NCBI RefSeq assembly: GCF_014596445.1
Contig: NZ_MECL01000196.1
Location: 56,333 to 120,332, forward strand
DNA length: 64,000 bases
DNA from: Streptomyces sp. CBMA29
Lineage (GTDB): Bacteria; Actinomycetota; Actinomycetes; Streptomycetales; Streptomycetaceae
Reading direction: 5' to 3'
Part shown: piece after piece, positions 33,325 to 40,871 of the stretch
How positions within the stretch are numbered: position 1 is the stretch's first letter
Layout of the letters: every line of letters starts with the position of its first letter
Translations under genes and position numbers: made by a program
The notes under the pieces: model-generated
Seen by the model: only the letters and a program-made list of their open reading frames with translations
What the model was told of the DNA's origin: nothing
Databases searched by the model: none

Positions 33325-35504
33325 GCGCACCCGGCGCTCCACCCGACGAGCCCACGAGAACGCCAACGGCCTTCACGATAAGGGCTGTTGACGGCTCCGT
33401 CGCGGCCCACACCGTCCACGGCGGACTTCACCAGCACCATCACGCGCCCCCGCGCCCGCCCGCCGCCTGGCCCGTACAGATCGGCGTCGTCCCGCGCGAG
33501 GCGGACTGCTTCCAGGACCGCGAGGCCGTCGGCGCCCTGGACGCGGCGCTCACCGACGCCGGTACGGCCGTGGTCGGCCAGGTCCTGACCGGCATGGGCG
33601 GCGTCGGCAAGACCCAACTCGCCGCGCGCCACGCCCGGGACGCGTGGCGGTCCGGCCGCCTCGACCTGCTGGTGTGGGTCACGGCGACCAGCCGCCAGGC
33701 GGTGGTGGACGGCCTCGCGGAGGCCGCGCACACGCTGCTCGGGGCGGACCGCGAAGACCCCGAGCGTGCCGCCCGCGCCTTCCTGGCCTGGCTGGAACCC
33801 AAACCCGCCCCCAACGTGCCGCGTTGGCTCGTCGTCCTGGACGACGTCACCGACCCCGCCGACCTCACCGGCCTGTGGCCGCCCGACAGCCCCACCGGCC
33901 GTACGGTCGTCACCACCCGCAGCCGCGACGCCGCCCTCACCGGCCGGGGCCGTCGACAGGTCACCGTCGGCGTGTTCACCGAAGAGGAGAGCGAGAGCTA
34001 TCTGACCACTGCCCTCGCCGCCCACGACCGCGAGCCCTTGCGCGAACTCATGGCGCTGGGAGGCGCATTGGGCTGGCTCCCGCTCGCCATGTCCCAGGCC
34101 ACGGCGTACGTCGTGGACGCCGGAATCACCTGCGCGAGCTACCGCGCCCGCCTCGCCGACCGCGCCCAGCGCCTCGCCGACCTGCGCCCCACCGCCCTGC
34201 CCGACGACCAGACCACCGGCGTCGCCGCCGCCTGGACCCTGTCGCTCGACCGCGCCGACCACCACGCCCCGGCCGGCCTCGCCCGCCCCATGCTCCAACT
34301 CGTCTCGATGCTCGACCCCAACGGCATCCCCGAGGCCGTCCTCACCGGCGCTCCCGCCCGCAACTGGCTTGTCCACGCCGCCCCTTCGCAGGACGCCGTC
34401 TCCTCCGACGACGCCGTCCGCACCCTCCGCGTCCTCCACCGCCTCAGCCTTCTCGACCACAGCCCCCGTACCCCGCACCGCGCCGTCCGCGTCCACCGCC
34501 TCGTCCAGCGCGCGGTGCGCGACACCTTGAGCGAGGCGGAACAGGACGCGCTGGCGCGGGTGGCCGCCGACGCGCTGATGGCGGCCTGGCCGGAGGTCGA
34601 GCGGGACACGGAACTCGCGCAGTCACTGCGGGCGAACACGGCCGCCGTGATCGGGGTCGCGGAGAGGGCTCTGTACGAGCCCGCGTTCCACCCCGTGCTG
34701 TACCGCAACGGCATGTCGCTGGGAGCGGCGGGTCAACTCACTGATGCCATCTCCTCCTTCGAGAACGTCGTACGCCTGTCGCGGACGCTTCTGGGCCCCG
34801 GCCACCAGGACACCCTCGTCAGCCGCGCTCTGCTCGCCAACTGGCAGGGGACAAAAGGAGATGCGGCGGGTGCCGTCGCCGCGATGACGGACGTGCTCGG
34901 CGACATGGAGCGTGTGCTGGGCCCCGGCCATCCGTACACGCGCCTTGTGCGCCCGCTACTTGCGTGGTGGCAGCGTCAGGCGGGGGACCTCACGGGAGCC
35001 TCCGCACTCGGGGAGTGGCTGGCGGACTCACGCCAGGTCGTGCGGCCCGACGATCCCGTCCTGTTCGCCATCCGCAGCGGACTCGCCGACTGGGAAGGCG
35101 GTACACGTGATCCGTCCGCCGTCGTCACGATCTACACGGAACTCCTCGCGGAAGCCGTGCACATGCTCGGCCCCGATCATCCCCATACCCTCGGTATCCG
35201 TGTGAATCTCGCCGCATGGAAGGGGAAGACGGGCGACCCGGCCGGTGCCGCAGCCGCTTGCGAGGAGCTGTACGAGGACCATGTCCGAGTCCTGGGACCC
35301 GCTCACCCGCAGACGTTCCGCGCCCGTCGTGAGCTCGCCAACTGGCATGGCCTGGCAGGGGACGCGTCCGCCGCCGTAGCCGCTTTCGAGACGGTGCTGG
35401 ACGACATGCTCAAAGTCCTCGACCCCGAACACCCCGACATCCGCCGCACCCGCGACCGCCTAGCCCACTGGCAAGCCAAGTCCGCCAAGAACCGGACGCG
35501 TTGA
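33321..35504 (+). CDS. STAND (NB-ARC-like) NTPase with C-terminal TPR repeats, probable CTG start
   Basis: NLR-like signalling ATPase of 727 residues if begun at CTG 33321. N-terminal residues 18-41 hold a short motif (FTIRAVDGSVAAH then TVHGGLHQHHH) resembling bacterial amyloid signalling sequences. Then comes PVQIGVVPREADCFQDR, the Walker A GMGGVGKT (90-97), Walker B WLVVLDDV (about 169-176), a TTRSRD sensor and a winged-helix region. From about residue 450 there are four or five TPR-type repeats with recurring LGPGHP and NWxGxxGDxxGA. No ATG, GTG or TTG lies in frame between 33321 and 33570, and starting at GTG 33570 would remove conserved sequence. Hence CTG, overlapping the upstream stop, is proposed. 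Confidence 0.82.
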   Translation: MSAPGAPPDEPTRTPTAFTIRAVDGSVAAHTVHGGLHQHHHAPPRPPAAWPVQIGVVPREADCFQDREAVGALDAALTDAGTAVVGQVLTGMGGVGKTQLAARHARDAWRSGRLDLLVWVTATSRQAVVDGLAEAAHTLLGADREDPERAARAFLAWLEPKPAPNVPRWLVVLDDVTDPADLTGLWPPDSPTGRTVVTTRSRDAALTGRGRRQVTVGVFTEEESESYLTTALAAHDREPLRELMALGGALGWLPLAMSQATAYVVDAGITCASYRARLADRAQRLADLRPTALPDDQTTGVAAAWTLSLDRADHHAPAGLARPMLQLVSMLDPNGIPEAVLTGAPARNWLVHAAPSQDAVSSDDAVRTLRVLHRLSLLDHSPRTPHRAVRVHRLVQRAVRDTLSEAEQDALARVAADALMAAWPEVERDTELAQSLRANTAAVIGVAERALYEPAFHPVLYRNGMSLGAAGQLTDAISSFENVVRLSRTLLGPGHQDTLVSRALLANWQGTKGDAAGAVAAMTDVLGDMERVLGPGHPYTRLVRPLLAWWQRQAGDLTGASALGEWLADSRQVVRPDDPVLFAIRSGLADWEGGTRDPSAVVTIYTELLAEAVHMLGPDHPHTLGIRVNLAAWKGKTGDPAGAAAACEELYEDHVRVLGPAHPQTFRARRELANWHGLAGDASAAVAAFETVLDDMLKVLDPEHPDIRRTRDRLAHWQAKSAKNRTR

Positions 35505-35634
35505 AGCGCCCCGCCCACCCCCTCTAGAACACGCTGTGAAGTCCTTGTGAGGACCCGGCGGTCCCCGCCCCGCCCAAGGCGACAATTGGTGCTCCTGTGA
35601 CTCCCGCCCCGGCGGCCGAGAAGGAATGAGCGCC

Positions 35635-38034
35635 GTGGAGCCGCTACAACCGGAGGACCCGGAGCAGATCGGGGGTCATCGGCTGCTGGCGCGGCTGGGC
35701 GCGGGCGGAATGGGCGTGGTGTACCTGGGGCGTTCGCCGGGCGGGCGCGCGGTGGCGGTCAAGGTCGTGAAGGCCGGGTTCGCGCGGGACGCGCGCTATC
35801 GGGCGCGCTTTCGCAGGGAGGTGGCGGCGGCCCGTACGGTGACGGGGGCGTTCACCGCGCCGCTGCTGGACGCCGACGCGGACGCCGCCGTGCCGTGGCT
35901 GGTGACCGAGTACCTGCCGGGCCTGTCGTTGCGGGAGGCGGTCGGCGGGTACGGCGGTCTGCCGCCCGCCGCCGTACGCCTGTTGGCCGCCGCGCTGGCC
36001 GAGGCGCTGGCGGACATCCACCGCGCGGGCCTGGTGCACCGGGACCTCAAGCCGGAGAACATCATGCTCACGGCGGGCGGTCCCCGCGTGATCGACTTCG
36101 GGATCGCCCGCCCCGACGACGCGACCTCGATCACCGCCCCCGGCGCGCTGCTCGGCACGCCGGGTTTCATGTCACCCGAACAGGCGTCCGGCGGGCTCGC
36201 GGGCTCCGACAGCGACGTCTTCGCGCTCGGCGCGGTGCTGGCGTTCGCGGCGACCGGGCGGGAGCCCTTCGGCGACGGCGACCGGGCGGCCACGCTGGAA
36301 CGGGTACGGCGCGCGCAGACGGATCTGACCGGGGTGACGGATCGGGGGCTGCGGGCCCTCGTCGCGTCCTGCCTGCGCCGCGAGCCAGGTGAACGCCCTT
36401 CTGCCGCAACCCTGTTGGAACGGCTCGGCGAGCCGGAAGCGTCCGTGCAGGGCACGCGGTGGCTGCCACCGCCGATGGCCGAGGCGGTGGACCGGCGGGT
36501 GACGGGTGCGGAGCCGCCGCCGTACGCCCCGACGCCGGGGCAGGCGCGGCCCGGGGGAGCGCAGGGACCGCAGGCCGTGGCGCCGGGCCAGACGACGGCC
36601 GACCCGACGGCCGACCCGACGGCCGGTCCGCCGCCGCCGACCCGCCCCCCGAAGACGCCCGGCACCCTCCGCGACCCGAGCCGCCGCACACTGCTGCTGA
36701 CGGTGGCCGCCGTCGCCGCCGTACCCGTCACGGCAGGGGTCGTACTGGCCGTACGGGGCACCGGCTCGGACCCGGGCCCCGGGCCGTCCGCCAAGGGCCG
36801 TACGTCCGGCAAGGGCCGTACGTCCGGCGGGCCGAAGCCGTCGAGCGGTCCGGCCTCGCCGCCGTCTCCCACCGCACCGCCGGAAGCCACCTCGCGGTGG
36901 CGGACCAAGGTGCCCGCCAACGGCCGGGGTTACCCCGACATCTACGCCAGCGGCGACGTCGTCCTCACCGCCGACGACACGGGCACCGCCATGGCCCGCG
37001 CCCTCGACGCGCGCACCGGGAGGCAACTCTGGTCGCGGCCCATCGACTTCGCCACCCAAGCCTCCAAGATCACCGTCGGCGACGGCGCCGTGTTCGTGAT
37101 CGACGAGCGCACGAACGACACCTCCACACTGCGCGCCGTCAACCCGACGTCGGGAGCCACCCTGTGGACCTACCGGGTGCCGCTCATGAACTTCGTCTGG
37201 GGCGCGGCGGCCACCGGCTCGACGGTCTGCGTCACGGGCGGCGACGAGGTGACGGGGTTCGACGCCAAGAGCGGCAAGGTCATCTGGCGTACGACCGTGG
37301 AAGGGCAGTACGCCACGGCGGGCGCCGGGCTCGTCCTGGTCGAGAGCACCGCGCGGGGCGCCAACGTGATCACCGCCCTGTCCGCGACCACCGGCCGCGT
37401 CCGCTGGACGCACAAGCTGGCGGACCAGCCGATGGACACCGTCATCGGCGGCGACGGCTTCGTCTTCACCCACGACGCGTACGGCGGCCTGTTCGCGCTC
37501 CACTCCGCCACCGGCAAGGCCGCGTGGAACAAGACGGTGGACACGCGGAGTTCGTACCGCCGCACCGGCGGCGGCCTGCTCTTCGCGGACGACGTCGACG
37601 GCCACATCCGCGCACTGCGCGCCAGTACCGGCGCGGAGGTCTGGTCGCGCCGCATGGGCCAGGGCGCGGCGAATCCGTACGGCGAGTCGACGGCCATCGG
37701 CCTGTCGGGCGGCACGCTCTGGGTCGGCACGACCGACTCCGTCGTCTACGCCCTCGACGCCGCAGACGGCAGCGTCCTGTGGACCTACGGCGCCGACGCG
37801 ATGAACGAACCCGGCGCCTCCGCCGATCCGGCGTGGGGCGCGCTGGCCGTCGGCGGGCTCGTCGTCCTGGGCACACGGGACGGTTACCTCGACGCGGTCA
37901 GCCCGCCGCCGTCCGCTGCGGGCGGCGTCACACCGAGCGCCTCGCCGAGCGTCACACCGAGCGCCACACCGAGCGTCACAGCGAGTGGAGCACCGAGCGT
38001 CACACCGAACGGAGCCCCGGATGCAGCGGCTTGA
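35635..38034 (+). CDS. Ser/Thr protein kinase with PQQ-type beta-propeller sensor
   Basis: Hanks kinase of 799 residues. Cytoplasmic kinase domain about 10-270: LGAGGMGVVYLG, VAVKVV, HRDLKPEN (catalytic D137), DFGIA, GFMSPEQ. A Pro-rich linker with TADPTADPTA precedes a transmembrane helix (about 347-368). An extracytoplasmic PQQ-like propeller follows, with repeated LDARTGRQLWS / SGKVIWRTT / ADGSVLWTY blades. The C-terminus is a TPSxSPSVTPS repeat. GTG 35635 is preferred over ATG 35626 because GAGAAGGA would overlap the ATG but is correctly spaced for the GTG. The 3' end overlaps the next kinase gene by 14 bp. Confidence 0.92.
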   Translation: MEPLQPEDPEQIGGHRLLARLGAGGMGVVYLGRSPGGRAVAVKVVKAGFARDARYRARFRREVAAARTVTGAFTAPLLDADADAAVPWLVTEYLPGLSLREAVGGYGGLPPAAVRLLAAALAEALADIHRAGLVHRDLKPENIMLTAGGPRVIDFGIARPDDATSITAPGALLGTPGFMSPEQASGGLAGSDSDVFALGAVLAFAATGREPFGDGDRAATLERVRRAQTDLTGVTDRGLRALVASCLRREPGERPSAATLLERLGEPEASVQGTRWLPPPMAEAVDRRVTGAEPPPYAPTPGQARPGGAQGPQAVAPGQTTADPTADPTAGPPPPTRPPKTPGTLRDPSRRTLLLTVAAVAAVPVTAGVVLAVRGTGSDPGPGPSAKGRTSGKGRTSGGPKPSSGPASPPSPTAPPEATSRWRTKVPANGRGYPDIYASGDVVLTADDTGTAMARALDARTGRQLWSRPIDFATQASKITVGDGAVFVIDERTNDTSTLRAVNPTSGATLWTYRVPLMNFVWGAAATGSTVCVTGGDEVTGFDAKSGKVIWRTTVEGQYATAGAGLVLVESTARGANVITALSATTGRVRWTHKLADQPMDTVIGGDGFVFTHDAYGGLFALHSATGKAAWNKTVDTRSSYRRTGGGLLFADDVDGHIRALRASTGAEVWSRRMGQGAANPYGESTAIGLSGGTLWVGTTDSVVYALDAADGSVLWTYGADAMNEPGASADPAWGALAVGGLVVLGTRDGYLDAVSPPPSAAGGVTPSASPSVTPSATPSVTASGAPSVTPNGAPDAAA

Positions 38035-39526
38035 GCCCGGCGACCCCGATACGGTCGGCCCGTACCGGACCCTGGCGCGCATCGGCACGGGCGGTATGGC
38101 CACCGTCTACCTGGCCCGTTCCCGTGGCGGCCGGTCCGTCGCCGTCAAGGTCATGCACGCCGACCTCGCCCGCCAACTCCCCTACCGCGAAAGGTTCCGG
38201 CGCGAGATCGCCGCCAACTCCGCCGCGAGCGGCGTCCACAGCCCCTCCGTCCTCGCCGCGGAACCCGACGCCGCCACGCCCTGGATGGCCACCGAATTCC
38301 TGCCGTCGCTCTCCCTGCGCGACACCGTCGAGCGCTTCGGCCCGCTCCCGGCCGCCTCCGTCCGCCGCCTCGCCGCTGGTCTCGCCGAAGCCCTCGCCGA
38401 CCTCCACCGCAACGGCGTCGTCCACCTCGACGTCAAGCCGGCGAACGTCCTGCTGACGGCCGACGGCCCCCGGCTGATCGACTTCGGCATCGCGACGACG
38501 GCGACGACGGCCCCGACCGCCCCGCCCGGGACGCCGCCCGGCCCTGACCACGTGTCCGTCAACGCGGCAGGCCACGGGGGCTCTTGGGGCTTCATGTCCC
38601 CGGAACAGGTCGCGGGCGCGGCCGGTCCGCCGAGCGACGTCTACTCGTTGGGCGCGACGCTGGCGTACGCGTACGAGAGCGCCGCCAGCGGGGTGGAGGC
38701 CAGCGGGATGGAGGACGGCGTGATGGAGGCCAGCGGCGGTACGGACGCGCTGCGTGTCCTCGTCGCCGACTGCCGACGGCCCGACGCCGCCGCGCGCCCG
38801 ACCGCCGCCGCGCTGGTCCGCCGCCTCGCCCCGGCGCCGGACGAGAGCGCGGCCCCCGCCGTCAACTGGCTCCCGCCGCAGGTCGTCACGGCCATCGACG
38901 CGAACGCGAGCGCCGCCGACAACCCGCCCGGCCTCTCGCCCCGGTCTCCCGGGCCGGGCCGGCGCCGCGTCCTGCTGGGCGGCGCCGCGGCGGCCGTCGT
39001 GGCCGTGGCCGGGGGCACGGCGGCGGTGCTGGTCGCGCGCTCGGACGGCTCGTCGTCCGGTACGGGACCGGGCGGCGACGCGAAGTCGCGTACGACGCCC
39101 GCGCGTTCGCACGCGAGCGCCACCCCCACGGTGACCGCGACCCCCACGGCCCCCGCCCCCACACCCTCGGCGAAGCCGGTCCCCCTGGTCTTCGAGGTCA
39201 CCGGCACCGGCACCCTGACGACGATCTCGTACGCCGTCAACGGCAGGGTGACCAGGACCAGGAAGCCGCAGAAGCTGCCCTGGCGCAGGACGGTCGAGGT
39301 GCCGGGGGCCGCGGGCTCCGTCGGCTGGGAGATCAGGCTCACCCTCGGCTCGGGCACGGCGCACTGCCGCATCCTGCTGGACGGCACCACGGTGTTCGAC
39401 CAACGCGCCCCCATCAAGCCGCCGTTCGGCCCGACGTACCCCACCGACATCGCGGGGGGCGGGTCCAGCTCCCTGCCGGGCGGGTCCAGTTCCTTGCCGG
39501 GACCCCTCCCGAGCCTCGACGGTTAG
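38021..39526 (+). CDS. Ser/Thr protein kinase with altered HRD motif
   Basis: Second kinase, 501 residues. The glycine loop IGTGGMATVYLA, VAVKVM, DFGIA and FMSPEQ are present. The catalytic loop reads HLDVKPAN instead of HRD-KPxN: D137 is kept but the Arg is Leu, so it is a non-RD kinase that may not need activation-loop phosphorylation. A transmembrane helix follows (about 323-345), then a Thr/Pro-rich stalk and a small beta-rich extracellular domain (FEVTGTGTLTTISYAVNG...). GGAG lies 6 nt before the ATG inside the end of the upstream kinase gene. It overlaps that gene and precedes an FHA gene by 36 bp, so kinase-kinase-FHA are probably one operon. Confidence 0.9.
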   Translation: MQRLEPGDPDTVGPYRTLARIGTGGMATVYLARSRGGRSVAVKVMHADLARQLPYRERFRREIAANSAASGVHSPSVLAAEPDAATPWMATEFLPSLSLRDTVERFGPLPAASVRRLAAGLAEALADLHRNGVVHLDVKPANVLLTADGPRLIDFGIATTATTAPTAPPGTPPGPDHVSVNAAGHGGSWGFMSPEQVAGAAGPPSDVYSLGATLAYAYESAASGVEASGMEDGVMEASGGTDALRVLVADCRRPDAAARPTAAALVRRLAPAPDESAAPAVNWLPPQVVTAIDANASAADNPPGLSPRSPGPGRRRVLLGGAAAAVVAVAGGTAAVLVARSDGSSSGTGPGGDAKSRTTPARSHASATPTVTATPTAPAPTPSAKPVPLVFEVTGTGTLTTISYAVNGRVTRTRKPQKLPWRRTVEVPGAAGSVGWEIRLTLGSGTAHCRILLDGTTVFDQRAPIKPPFGPTYPTDIAGGGSSSLPGGSSSLPGPLPSLDG

Positions 39527-39562
39527 CGTGTGCGCCCCCGGCCGAGGAGAGAGGCATTCACC

Positions 39563-40357
39563 ATGGCGAGCAAAGTCAGCTTCCTGCCCAAGGACATCGG
39601 CAGCCTCAGCCGAGGACTTCCCGCCGCCGCGCCCGGCACGCTCTTCGTGCTCGGCCCGAGCGGCGGCATGAGTGTCGCCCCGGACGCGGACTTCCCCGTG
39701 ATGTTCGGCCGCAACGAGCCGGACGTCCACGTCTGCGTCGGCATGGGCGACGCGTGCGTCAGCCGCCGCCAGGGGCTCATCACCTGGGCGCACTCCCGTT
39801 GGACCCTCAGCAACACGGGCAAGCTGCCGATCCGCTTTCCCGGCTCACGTCTCGTACTCGGCGGCGACCAGGCCGAGTTGACCACCGGCTACACCCCGCT
39901 CTTCATCGTCGCCCCGCGCCAGGAACACCTGCTGGAGGTCCGGATCGCCTCCGCCGCCCGGCCGCCCGGCGCCGCCGTCCGGGGCTCGGCCTCCCTCGCC
40001 CACGAGCGCGAGACCCGCGACCGCGAGACCCGCGACCTCACCGACGAGGAGAAGCTGGTCCTCACCTGCCTCGCCCAGCGCTACCTCCGCAACGACCCCC
40101 AGCCCCAGCCCCTCACCTGGTCCCAGGTCGCCTGCGAACTCACCGACCTCCACCCCGCCGACCCCTGGAGCGCCAAACGCGCGGCCCACGTCGTCGCCAA
40201 GCTCCGCCGCCGCCTCAGCCGCGAGACCGACGTCCGCGGCCTGCTCGAACACGAGGTGCCTCCGCCGGTCGGCAACGCGCTCAACCACAACCTCATCACC
40301 GACCTTCTCCTCACCACCACGCTCACCAAGGCCGACCTGGACCTCCTGGGCGAATGA
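39563..40357 (+). CDS. FHA-domain protein with C-terminal winged-helix region
   Basis: Phosphothreonine-reader protein of 264 residues. The FHA domain (about 25-125) has MFGRNEPDVHV (G49-R50), then SRRQGLITW (S67) and LSNTGKLPIRF, the phosphopeptide-binding signature. A linker of repeated RETRD precedes a helical C-terminal part, LTDEEKLVLTCLAQRYLRN...TWSQVACEL...AHVVAKLRRRLS, which resembles a winged HTH. It follows two kinase genes, so it is the likely receiver of their signal. The ATG is preceded by GAGGAGAGAGG. Whether the wHTH binds DNA is unknown. Confidence 0.85.
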   Translation: MASKVSFLPKDIGSLSRGLPAAAPGTLFVLGPSGGMSVAPDADFPVMFGRNEPDVHVCVGMGDACVSRRQGLITWAHSRWTLSNTGKLPIRFPGSRLVLGGDQAELTTGYTPLFIVAPRQEHLLEVRIASAARPPGAAVRGSASLAHERETRDRETRDLTDEEKLVLTCLAQRYLRNDPQPQPLTWSQVACELTDLHPADPWSAKRAAHVVAKLRRRLSRETDVRGLLEHEVPPPVGNALNHNLITDLLLTTTLTKADLDLLGE

Positions 40358-40471
40358 CGCCCGCCCGGCCCACTTGTGGCGAACCGGTGCCGGGGGCGCG
40401 CCCGGCTGTGGCACGATCCGGTGAGACCGTGTTCTGGTGGGCGCGGGAACGGACGCCGGGGGGTGGCGGTA

Positions 40472-40867
40472 ATGCGGTTGAGTATTGCGGCAGTTGACGG
40501 GGACGGGGACGGGGCCGCTGAGCTGCGGGAGTTGTGCGCGTGGCTGCGGACCGACGAGGACGGTCCCGACGAGGTCCGGCTGACGACGCGGTCGGGCGGT
40601 GCGGCCGGGGAGATGGGCCCCGTCGAGGTCATCGACCTCGTCCTCACGCACGCCGTGGCCTTCGCCAACCTCGCCGTGGTGTACGCCGGTTGGTGGAGGT
40701 CGCGGGCCCCGCGACGGCCGGGAGCGGGCTTCACCTTCACCCGTGACTCCGACGGGCTGACCGTGACCGTGTCGGGGGAGGACGGTTCCGAGGAGGCCGT
40801 ACGCCGCCTGCTGGCCGTCCTCGCGGAGCCGCAGCAGCCGCCCGCGGGGCCGCCCGAGGTGGAGTAG
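40472..40867 (+). CDS. EACC1-like protein (effector-associated constant component)
   Basis: Protein of 131 residues beginning MRLSIAAVDGDGDGAAELRELCAWLRTDED, the pattern of the EACC1 family. Those proteins are found next to caspase- or trypsin-type effectors in predicted bacterial conflict systems. A central hydrophobic helix (about 50-70) follows a GEMG motif, and a C-terminal beta hairpin reads FTFTRDSDGLTVTVSGEDG. The ATG at 40472 has a GGGGG-type Shine-Dalgarno 9 nt upstream; a GTG at 40463 is an alternative. It ends 4 bp before the caspase gene, indicating coupling. EACC1 is thought to link effector and trigger; its mechanism is not established. Confidence 0.75.
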   Translation: MRLSIAAVDGDGDGAAELRELCAWLRTDEDGPDEVRLTTRSGGAAGEMGPVEVIDLVLTHAVAFANLAVVYAGWWRSRAPRRPGAGFTFTRDSDGLTVTVSGEDGSEEAVRRLLAVLAEPQQPPAGPPEVE

Positions 40868-40871
40868 GGCC

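Noticed and set aside
38021..39526. Second kinase as a pseudokinase
   Set aside because: The Gly-rich loop, VAVK Lys, catalytic Asp and DFG are all intact; only the HRD arginine is changed, so activity is still likely.
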